Below, piece after piece: positions 1-6,477 of a stretch of 29,451 bases of DNA. Position 1 is the first letter of the stretch, and each line of letters opens with the position of its first letter. Location: positions 1-29,451 of the forward strand of contig CANEVG010000006.1 in NCBI GenBank assembly GCA_947442095.1, read 5' to 3'. Source of the stretch: Sphingomonadaceae bacterium. GTDB taxonomy: Bacteria > Pseudomonadota > Alphaproteobacteria > Sphingomonadales > Sphingomonadaceae. Made by a program: the position numbers and the translations under genes. The notes beneath the pieces were generated by a model that did no database searches, was not told the DNA's origin, and saw only the letters and a program-made list of their open reading frames with translations.

Positions 1-589
1 CGGGAATGCAGACGCCAAACGTGCCGAGATCGGCCATGGCTTGCACGGTTTCGTCCGGGATCAGCGCGTTGGCGAGGTGCCACTGTTGGGCGTGGGGCAG
101 AATTTCAGCATCAGTGAAGCGGCGGAACTGGGCGCGGATTTCATCGAGTTCTGCATCGTGGAGCGTTTCGCTCGGCCATTGGCCTTCGCCGAGGGCTGCG
201 GCGAGCGCGGCACGGTTTTCTGCGAGGTCGCTTTGCAGCAGGGGGGCGCAGGTCTCGGCAAGCGCGGCGGCGCTGATGCCGAGGTCTGCGGGGCGCATGA
301 TTTCGCTTGGGCCCATGGGCAGGCCGCCGGTCAGCTGGCCGAGCATTTCGGCGAACGCGAGTTCAGCGACCATCGCATCGAGCGGATTTGCGCCCCCTTC
401 CGCTTTGGCGCCAGCTTCCGCCCACGTGAGGACCGCTTCGAGAGACGCGACGCTGGTGGCGATCCACGCAAAGCCATGCGCGGCGCGCTGTTCCTGATCG
501 ATCGCGCGGTTTGCGAGGCGCTGTGCGAGTGCGGCGCGTGCCGCCTCGCGGTAGGCTTCGGCTGCGGTGAGCAGCGGGCGCAAGTTCAT
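1..589 (-). CDS. Acyl-CoA dehydrogenase, N-terminal part (methylsuccinyl-CoA dehydrogenase-like), cut by window edge
   Basis: The reading frame opens at an ATG (589 on the minus strand), 2 bases after the thiolase stop, and stays open to position 1, giving 196 codons. The first ~140 residues are an alanine-rich helical extension. From about residue 153 the sequence looks like the start of an acyl-CoA dehydrogenase N-terminal domain (FRRFTDAEILPHAQQWH, then MADLGTFGVCIP). That layout, an extension before the usual dehydrogenase fold, is how (2S)-methylsuccinyl-CoA dehydrogenase of the ethylmalonyl-CoA pathway is built. The 'AQ-WH' segment is also like that family, as I remember it. The flavin-binding and catalytic glutamate regions lie outside the window, so substrate is inferred. 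It is the last visible gene of the minus-strand operon. A generic acyl-CoA dehydrogenase is the alternative. Confidence 0.8.
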   Translation of the reverse strand, partial: MNLRPLLTAAEAYREAARAALAQRLANRAIDQEQRAAHGFAWIATSVASLEAVLTWAEAGAKAEGGANPLDAMVAELAFAEMLGQLTGGLPMGPSEIMRPADLGISAAALAETCAPLLQSDLAENRAALAAALGEGQWPSETLHDAELDEIRAQFRRFTDAEILPHAQQWHLANALIPDETVQAMADLGTFGVCIP

Positions 590-591
590 AG

Positions 592-1821
592 TCAGGCCGC
601 GCGCTCGAACACGGCTGCGATGCCCTGACCGCCGCCGATGCACATGGTTTCGAGGCCGTAGCGGCCTTCGCGGCGCTCCAACTCGCGCGTGAGGTTGGCG
701 AGGATGCGTCCGCCGGTCGCGCCGATGGGATGGCCAAGCGAGATGCCCGAGCCGTTGACGTTGAGGATCTCGCGACGGCTGTCATCCGCGCTCCAGCCCC
801 AGCCCTTGAGGCAAGCGAGGGCTTGGGGCGCGAAGGCTTCGTTGAGTTCGACCACGTCGATATCGCTCCAGCCAAGGCCGCTGCGCGCGAACAGGCGCTC
901 GACCGCCGGGACCGGGCCGATCCCCATGCGCGCCGGATCGCAGCCCGCCGCCGCCCACGAATGGAACCATGCGATGGGTTCGAGGCCGAGCTCTTCGAGC
1001 TTGTGTTCGGCAACGACGAGGCAGGCGGCGGCGGCGTCGTTCTGCTGGCTGGCATTGCCTGCGGTAACGACCGCGCCGGGTATGGTCTTGCCCTCGATGG
1101 GCTTCAGTGCGCCGAGCGTCTCCATCGTCGCGTCGGTGCGGTAGCCTTCGTCGTGCGCGAAGATCACGGGATCGCCCTTCCTTTGCGGGATCGCGACGGG
1201 GACGAGCTCATCGTCGAACAAACCGGCCTTCCATGCGGCGGCGGCGTTCTGGTGGCTGCGCACCGCGAAAGCGTCGCATTCCTCACGGGTGATGCCGTAA
1301 TCGCGCGCAAGGTTTTCGGCGGTTTCGATCATGCCCGAGATAACGCCAAAGCGCTCGATGGGCTGGGACATGAGCCGGCCGCGTGTCAGCCGGTCGTGCA
1401 GCATGAGGCCGCCCGCGCGGGTGCCGCGGCGGCCTTCGAGCGTGTAGTATTCGACGTTGGACATGGACTCCACACCGCCTGCGACAACGACGTCGGACTG
1501 GCCGGTCTGGACCATCATTGCGGCGTTGATTACGGCCTGGAGGCCCGAGCCGCAGCGCCGATCAAGCTGATAGCCCGGCACTTCGAGCGGGAGCCCGGCG
1601 GCGAGCCACGACCAGTGGCCGATGGCAGGGGCCTCGGCATTGCCATAGCCTTGCGAGAACACGACGTCGTCGACGCGCGCCGGATCGATTTTTGTGCGCT
1701 TCATCAGCGCTTTGAGGATCACTGCGCCCAGTTCGCCTGCGCCAAGCGGGGATAGGCTGCCGCCGAACTTGCCGACAGCGGTGCGGATGGGGGCGACGAT
1801 GGCAGCACGAACAAGCGTCAT
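592..1821 (-). CDS. Thiolase (acetyl-CoA C-acyltransferase family)
   Basis: This is a 409-residue thiolase of normal length. It should catalyse CoA-dependent cleavage of a 3-oxoacyl-CoA, or the reverse condensation. The nucleophile is Cys90 in DRRCGSG. NEAF is at 327-330, the active-site His364 lies in SLGHPIGATG, and the second catalytic Cys394 is in CIGGGQG, so all catalytic residues are present. One small oddity is GNASQQNDAAAA where most family members have GNASGINDGAAA, which may affect substrate choice. Its ATG overlaps the stop of the upstream CoA-transferase gene by 4 bases (ATGA), and the acyl-CoA dehydrogenase starts 2 bases downstream, so the three are very probably co-translated. 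The chain length of the substrate cannot be read from the sequence. Confidence 0.93.
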   Translation of the reverse strand: MTLVRAAIVAPIRTAVGKFGGSLSPLGAGELGAVILKALMKRTKIDPARVDDVVFSQGYGNAEAPAIGHWSWLAAGLPLEVPGYQLDRRCGSGLQAVINAAMMVQTGQSDVVVAGGVESMSNVEYYTLEGRRGTRAGGLMLHDRLTRGRLMSQPIERFGVISGMIETAENLARDYGITREECDAFAVRSHQNAAAAWKAGLFDDELVPVAIPQRKGDPVIFAHDEGYRTDATMETLGALKPIEGKTIPGAVVTAGNASQQNDAAAACLVVAEHKLEELGLEPIAWFHSWAAAGCDPARMGIGPVPAVERLFARSGLGWSDIDVVELNEAFAPQALACLKGWGWSADDSRREILNVNGSGISLGHPIGATGGRILANLTRELERREGRYGLETMCIGGGQGIAAVFERAA

Positions 1822-3026
1822 GACGGGGTTCCTACGATGCCGGCATCGATGAGCCGGGCGATGGCTTCTGGATCAAGCGAAAGGTGGCGGGCGAGCACAT
1901 CGCGCGTGTCTGCGCCGAGCACGGGGGCGGGGGCCGGAGGCAGGCGTTCGAGGCCGGGCATCGTGGCGAAGGCTCCGGCGGCGGGATAGGCGAAGCCGCT
2001 GGGGTTGTCGGCGCTGGGAGCGAACATCGGGTTTTCGCTGATGAGGCGCGGATCGGTGACGGCTTCGGGCAAGGTCTTGTAAGGTCCGTGGGTGACGCCG
2101 TCCTTGTCCAGCTTTGCGGCCAGTTCGGCATGGGGGAGCGCGCCGATGGCCGCATCGATCAACGCGTAGATCGCATCGCGATTGCGGAAGCGCACGCCGT
2201 CATCGCCGGTGAAGGGGACGCCGAGCCTAGCTTCGAGCGCGGCGAGGCCAGACTGGAGCGCCAGCGCGCGAACCAGTCCCTGCCATTGGCGTTCGTTGAT
2301 CGCGACGATCATGACGCGGACGCCGTCAGCCGTAACAAAGTCGCGCCCGATCGTGCCGTAGACCCCGTTGCCGAGCCGCTCGCGGTCGACGCCGTTCTGC
2401 AGCACTTCGGCGACGCGGCCGAGATTGGCGGTGGAGCCCATCGCGATATCGGTGAGCGGCAGGCGCACTTCGCTGCCGAGCCCGGTTTGTTCGCGGCGGC
2501 GGATCGCGGAGACGAGCGCGAAGGCACCATAGGCTCCAGTGAGCAAGTCCCACGCGGGGAGTACGTGGTTGACGGGAGCGGGATCGTGTTCGGGGCCGGT
2601 GAGCGCGGGATAGCCGACCACGGCATTGGCGGTGTAGTCCAAGGCAATCGCACCGTCCGGCCAGCCCATGACGCGCACGGTGATGAGGTCTTCGCAAGTC
2701 TCGGCAAGCTTTTCATGCGCGAGGAAGCCGCCGACGGGCAGGTTGGTGACGAGCACGCCAACGCTGCGGATCAGCTTCGTGAGCAGTTCGCGGCCCTCGG
2801 GCTGTGTGAAATCGAGCGCCATGCTGCGCTTGGCGCGGTTGAGGTTTTCCCACGAGAGCGAATGGCCTTCGGGCGTGAGCGGCCAGCGCTTGAAGTCCTG
2901 TCCGCCGCCGATCTGATCGACCCGGATGACCTCCGCGCCGAACTGCGCGAGATAGAGCCCGATGGTCGGCGAGGCGACGAACGAGGAGACCTCGATCACC
3001 GTGATGCCGGATAGGAGATTGTACAT
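1818..3026 (-). CDS. CaiB/BaiF (family III) CoA-transferase, resembling mesaconyl-CoA C1-C4 CoA transferase
   Basis: This 402-residue protein is of the family III CoA-transferase type. These enzymes form an aspartyl-CoA thioester during catalysis; the expected Asp is residue 160 in LPAWDLLTG. The N-terminus (MYNLLSGITVIEVSSF), the IRVDQIGGGQDFKRWP segment, NHVLPAWD and the ENPMF segment resemble mesaconyl-CoA C1-C4 CoA transferase (2-methylfumaryl-CoA isomerase) of the 3-hydroxypropionate bicycle, as I remember that family. That enzyme moves CoA within one molecule. Such a role would fit the neighbouring methylsuccinyl-CoA dehydrogenase-like gene. The family call is firm; the substrate is inference, and formyl-CoA, carnitine or bile-acid type activity remains possible. 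It overlaps the downstream thiolase by 4 bases. It starts 109 bases after the Lrp-type regulator. Confidence 0.88.
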   Translation of the reverse strand: MYNLLSGITVIEVSSFVASPTIGLYLAQFGAEVIRVDQIGGGQDFKRWPLTPEGHSLSWENLNRAKRSMALDFTQPEGRELLTKLIRSVGVLVTNLPVGGFLAHEKLAETCEDLITVRVMGWPDGAIALDYTANAVVGYPALTGPEHDPAPVNHVLPAWDLLTGAYGAFALVSAIRRREQTGLGSEVRLPLTDIAMGSTANLGRVAEVLQNGVDRERLGNGVYGTIGRDFVTADGVRVMIVAINERQWQGLVRALALQSGLAALEARLGVPFTGDDGVRFRNRDAIYALIDAAIGALPHAELAAKLDKDGVTHGPYKTLPEAVTDPRLISENPMFAPSADNPSGFAYPAAGAFATMPGLERLPPAPAPVLGADTRDVLARHLSLDPEAIARLIDAGIVGTPS

Positions 3027-3093
3027 AGGCGGGCGGGCTTTCAGGACGTTTTCTGATTTCAGGGGGAAGGTTTAGTCTTAATTGCGCGGTTAA

Positions 3094-3108
3094 GCCAAGA
3101 GGCTTGGC
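3094..3108 (-). terminator. Small hairpin between the lrp-type gene and the CoA-transferase gene
   Basis: GCCAAG, a 3-base loop and CTTGGC form a perfect 6-bp stem 28-42 bases downstream of the regulator's stop on the minus strand. On that strand it is followed by TTAACC rather than a clear run of T, so it is at best a weak terminator or attenuator between the regulator and the CoA-ester genes. Confidence 0.3.
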
Positions 3109-3135
3109 GGGGGGCTGTCGTTTTCGTGGGGGCGC

Positions 3136-3609
3136 TCAATCCGGCACCGGCAGCGCGGTGCGGTTCACGATGGGGCGCAGAGCGAAGCTGGTGGTGACTT
3201 GCGCGACGCCGGCGATGCGCGTCAGGCGCCGCCTCAGGAAATCCTCGAAGGCGGCGAGCGAGGGGACTAGGACGCGCAGCTGGTAGTCCGCCTCGCCGGT
3301 CATGAGATAGCAGTCCATGACCTCGGGAAACTCGGCGACCGCGCTTTCGAAAGTCGCAAGGTGGGCATCGTCCTGCTGATCGAGGCGGATGCGCACGAAG
3401 GCGTTGACCGGCAGGCCCACGGCTTCGGGCTCTACCAGCGCGACATAGCCGGTGATGATCCCGCGCTCCTCCAGCGCGCGTACCCGGCGCAGGCATGGGC
3501 TGGGGCTGAGGCCGACATCCTCGCACAGCTGCTGGTTGGTGAGGCGGCCATTGAGCTGGAGGCGGCGGAGGATATGGCGGTCAATCGCATCTAGATCGGA
3601 ATTGAGCAT
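3136..3609 (-). CDS. Lrp/AsnC family transcriptional regulator
   Basis: A 157-residue protein with the full Lrp/AsnC layout. The N-terminal helix-turn-helix covers roughly residues 5-60 (LDAIDRHILRRLQLNGRLTN, then LSPSPCLRRVRALEERGII). A C-terminal RAM ligand-binding domain follows (about 65-145), with the typical MTGEADYQLRV strand. Proteins of this family sense amino acids or related metabolites and act as dimers or octamers, often on a divergent neighbour. Here the neighbours are the CoA-ester operon downstream on the same strand and the divergent AceE-like gene at 3746, so it probably controls one or both. No strong ribosome-binding site precedes the ATG (upstream sequence AAAAGATA). The effector cannot be told from sequence. 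Confidence 0.93.
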   Translation of the reverse strand: MLNSDLDAIDRHILRRLQLNGRLTNQQLCEDVGLSPSPCLRRVRALEERGIITGYVALVEPEAVGLPVNAFVRIRLDQQDDAHLATFESAVAEFPEVMDCYLMTGEADYQLRVLVPSLAAFEDFLRRRLTRIAGVAQVTTSFALRPIVNRTALPVPD

Positions 3610-3745
3610 TATCTTTTACTCATGCGGGTGTGATTAGCAGATTGTGCCAAAAATATGCTTCTGCACGGCAAACTTCGCAATACGCTAATGGGCGCTGCGC
3701 GGTATATTTCATGCAACAGCCACGCGACGGATTCGAAAGCCTGCC
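3610..3745. promoter_or_regulatory. Divergent promoter region between lrp-type gene and AceE-like gene
   Basis: This 136-base stretch is more AT-rich than its surroundings and separates two divergent starts, so it must hold both promoters. A loose inverted arrangement TGCC (3645-3648)...GGCA (3667-3670), with further TGC triplets between, encloses an A/T-rich stretch. That is the sort of pattern Lrp-family proteins bind, but it is too degenerate to be firm. TATATT at 3703-3708 could be a -10 for the plus-strand gene; I see no convincing -35. Confidence 0.4.
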
Positions 3746-6088
3746 ATGACCGCCGTTCTTGCCGACCCCAAGAGTGATTTGATCCCCTCCATCGAAGCGC
3801 TCGATGCGCGGCTGCGCTGGCTGTCGGCCTGGACGGTGCACCATGCCAACAATGTGCGCGAGAAGCGCGACGGGATGAAGGTGGGTGGGCATCAGGCGAG
3901 CTGTGCTTCGATGACCACGATCATGGCCGCGCTCTATTTCCACGCGCTGCGTCCGCAGGACAAAGTGGCGGTGAAGCCGCACGCCGGACCGCTGCTCCAT
4001 GCGATCCACTATATGCTGGGCAATCAGAGCCTCGAGCAGTTGCAGCGGTTTCGAGGACTGGGGGGGATGCAGAGCTACCCTTCGCGCACCAAGGACCGCA
4101 TTCCGGTGGACTTTTCCACCGGCTCGGTCGGGCTGGGCGTGGCGATCACCGCCTTTGCCAGTCTGGTGCAGGATTACCTTATTGCGCAAGGGCACCTGGC
4201 CGAGACGGACGCGGGGCGGATGATCGCGTTGATGGGCGATGCCGAGCTGGACGAAGGCAATATCTATGAGTGCCTGATCGAGGCTTACAAGCACGATATC
4301 CGCAATTGCTGGTGGGTGGTCGATTACAACCGCCAGTCGCTCGATGCGACGACAATGGACCGCATGTTCCGCCGGTTCGACGATATCTTCGAGACCTGCG
4401 GCTGGCGAGTGATCACGCTGAAGAGCGGCAAGCTCCAGCAGGCAGTGTTTGCGCGTCCCGGCGGGGCGGCGCTGGAGGACTGGATCGACAATTGCCCGAA
4501 CGCCGAGTTCGCCGCGCTGACCTATCAGGGCGGTTCGGCATGGCGCGAGCGGCTGATGAAGGATCTGGGCGAGCAGCCGAAGGCGCGCGCGCTGATCGAG
4601 AGCTTTGACGATCCGGCGCTGGCGCAGCTGATGACCAATCTGGGTGGGCACTGCGCCGAGACCTTGGTCGAGGCTTTTGCGCAGGCCGATGACGACAAGC
4701 CGACGCTCTTCATTGCCTATACCGTCAAGGGCTATGGTTTGCCGCTGGCGGGGCACAAGGACAACCATTCGGGCATGATGAACGCACCCCAGATCGCGCA
4801 GCTGCGCGAGACGCTGGGGATTGCCGAGGGTGCGGAGTGGGAGCCCTATGGCGGGCTGGGCGCGAATGCCGCCGCGCAGATCAAGGCGTTCGTGGACGCG
4901 AGCGCTCTGGCCCTGCAGGAGCCCGAGCACACCCCGCCAGCGGTGCCGGTGCCCGCGCGGCTGCCGGTGCCCGACGGCGAGGAGCAATCGACCCAGAGCG
5001 CGTTTGGTCGCATCCTGATGGATCTGGCGCGGCCCGGCGATCCGCTGGGCGACCGCATCGTGACGACCGCGCCCGACGTGACGCAGACCACCAATCTTGG
5101 CGGCTTCGTCAACCGGCGCGGGCTGTTTCGCCGCAGCGAACTGGCGGATGTGTTTCAGGCCGCGCGCATTCCCTCGGCGCAGAAGTGGGTGGGCAATGCG
5201 GCCGGACAGCACGTCGAGCTGGGGATTGCCGAGACCAACTTCTTCCTCGTGCTCGCCGCTTTCGGGCTTTCAGCACAGCACTTCGGGACGCGGCTGCTGC
5301 CGGTGGGCACGGTCTATGATCCATTCATTGCGCGCGGGCTCGATGCGCTGAACTATGGCTGTTATCAGGATGCGCGGTTCCTGCTGATCGGCACGCCTTC
5401 GGGCCTGACGCTGGGCGCAGAGGGCGGGGCGCACCAATCGATCAATACGCCGCTGATCGGAATGGGGCAGCCGGGGCTGGATTACTTCGAGCCGGCGTTC
5501 GCCGATGAAGTGGCGCTGCTGATGCGCCACGCGTTTGAACATATGCAGAAGCCGGACGGGAGTTCGGTCTACCTCCGGCTGAGTACCCGCTCGATTGCGC
5601 AGGAGGTCCGCAAGGACGAAACCTGGGAAGCCGATGCGCTCAAGGGAGGCTACTGGCTGCGCCGTCCGGCGCCGGGGGCAGAGGCGGCAGTGGTGTTTAC
5701 CGGGGCGATTGCGCCTGAGGCGATTGCGGCGTGGGAAGCGCTGGCTGAGGACCTGCCGGGGTTGGGCTTGCTGAACGTGACTTCGCCCGATCTGCTGCAC
5801 CGGGGCTGGTCGGCGCGGCGCGCGGCGCGCTGGACGGGCAAGAAGCCGGATCCAAGCCATGTCGAGAGCCTGTTGGGCGCGCTGGCGCCGGGTGCGGGGC
5901 TGGTTACCGTGATCGACGGGTCGCCCTCGGCGCTGTCGTGGCTTGGGGCCGTAAAGGGCATGCGGGTCAGCCCGTTGGGTGTCGACCGGTTCGGCCAGAC
6001 GGGTGACCTGCCGGATCTGTACCGGACTTACCGGCTGGATGGTGACGCGATCATCGACGCGGCGGCGGAGCTGTTTCTGACAGACTGA
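3746..6088 (+). CDS. Thiamine-diphosphate-dependent AceE/transketolase-like enzyme (homodimeric 2-oxoacid dehydrogenase E1 type)
   Basis: A 780-residue three-domain ThDP enzyme. The cofactor-binding domain is about 30-350, with His79 in KPHAGP and a ThDP/Mg motif starting GDAE at 164 and ending at Asn195 (VVDYNRQ). The pyrimidine domain is about 410-620, with the expected catalytic Glu496 in ELGIAETN. A transketolase C-terminal domain runs about 640-770. The segments around GAEGGAHQS and YFEPAFADEVALLM align in order with AceE, the homodimeric pyruvate dehydrogenase E1, so an oxidative 2-oxoacid decarboxylase is the best guess. It is about 100 residues shorter than AceE (~890), and no E2 or E3 gene adjoins it. 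Pseudomonas putida MdeB, an E1-like protein next to an Lrp-type regulator, is a comparable arrangement. Substrate unknown. Confidence 0.82.
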   Translation: MTAVLADPKSDLIPSIEALDARLRWLSAWTVHHANNVREKRDGMKVGGHQASCASMTTIMAALYFHALRPQDKVAVKPHAGPLLHAIHYMLGNQSLEQLQRFRGLGGMQSYPSRTKDRIPVDFSTGSVGLGVAITAFASLVQDYLIAQGHLAETDAGRMIALMGDAELDEGNIYECLIEAYKHDIRNCWWVVDYNRQSLDATTMDRMFRRFDDIFETCGWRVITLKSGKLQQAVFARPGGAALEDWIDNCPNAEFAALTYQGGSAWRERLMKDLGEQPKARALIESFDDPALAQLMTNLGGHCAETLVEAFAQADDDKPTLFIAYTVKGYGLPLAGHKDNHSGMMNAPQIAQLRETLGIAEGAEWEPYGGLGANAAAQIKAFVDASALALQEPEHTPPAVPVPARLPVPDGEEQSTQSAFGRILMDLARPGDPLGDRIVTTAPDVTQTTNLGGFVNRRGLFRRSELADVFQAARIPSAQKWVGNAAGQHVELGIAETNFFLVLAAFGLSAQHFGTRLLPVGTVYDPFIARGLDALNYGCYQDARFLLIGTPSGLTLGAEGGAHQSINTPLIGMGQPGLDYFEPAFADEVALLMRHAFEHMQKPDGSSVYLRLSTRSIAQEVRKDETWEADALKGGYWLRRPAPGAEAAVVFTGAIAPEAIAAWEALAEDLPGLGLLNVTSPDLLHRGWSARRAARWTGKKPDPSHVESLLGALAPGAGLVTVIDGSPSALSWLGAVKGMRVSPLGVDRFGQTGDLPDLYRTYRLDGDAIIDAAAELFLTD

Positions 6089-6191
6089 TGCCAACCAGCA
6101 TCCTGTGTGCTTGGCTGCCGCCTCGTGGCTGTGGGAGTGGTTGGGGCGAAGGGGACGTCCTTTCCGGTAAGCCTCGGTTACCCCCACCCGG

Positions 6192-6211
6192 CCTCCCCCG
6201 AACGGGGGAGG
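6192..6211 (+). terminator. Perfect 8-bp GC-rich hairpin, repeat-derived, downstream of the AceE-like gene
   Basis: CCTCCCCC, a GAAC loop and GGGGGAGG form a perfect stem about 100 bases after the stop of the AceE-like gene. There is no T run, so it is either a factor-dependent stop or mRNA 3'-end stabiliser, or simply one copy of the dispersed GC-rich palindromes seen elsewhere in this window. Confidence 0.45.
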
Positions 6212-6299
6212 GGCACAGGGTGAATTGTCTGCAGGTTGGCGCGATGGTTGGCGTGCGTGCAGCGAAAATCGGGCATTCCAACATCTAATGGATAGAGTT

Positions 6300-6315
6300 A
6301 GCAATATTGATTGCT
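6300..6315. promoter_or_regulatory. Operator-like palindrome upstream of the TonB-dependent receptor
   Basis: AGCAAT-ATTG-ATTGCT is a perfect 6-bp inverted repeat with a 4-base spacer in an AT-rich island 163 bases before the receptor start. Its size and place suit a dimeric regulator. No regulator gene lies beside it, so the protein that would bind is unknown. Confidence 0.35.
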
Positions 6316-6477
6316 TGATTCTCTCCCTAAGTATCTGAAAAATATGTTGCCGAAGGGCATCGGTCAGCGAGCGTCTCATGCGCACGCGGGCGGTGACCTT
6401 GCGCCTGCCCGAGGCTTGAGGCACTCGTTAGCCGACTGAAGTAGCGGGAGGGACGCTTGTCTTCGGGGGGAAAGCAC

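Larger units (their letters stand above)
6089..6477. other. Intergenic region with repeat hairpin and receptor promoter
   Basis: These 389 bases contain no convincing gene. A 66-codon frame on the plus strand starting at 6088 is proline/glycine-rich, crosses the hairpin at 6192-6211, and has no family resemblance. The left half (about 6110-6220) is GC-rich and repeat-like. The stretch 6284-6350 is clearly AT-rich and carries a palindrome, so it is the likely promoter and control region of the TonB-dependent receptor. The last ~100 bases before the receptor start are a long GC-rich leader. Confidence 0.6.

Noticed and set aside
730..1755. 341-codon open frame on the plus strand
   Set aside because: Antisense to the thiolase, which has all catalytic residues.
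3620..5212. 530-codon open frame on the minus strand
   Set aside because: Antisense to the AceE-like gene and without any recognisable motif; composition (many Arg, His, Gln, Leu) is that of a shadow frame.
6088..6288. 66-codon plus-strand frame in the gap before the receptor
   Set aside because: Crosses the GC-rich hairpin and is proline/glycine-rich with no homology signal; most likely non-coding repeat sequence.
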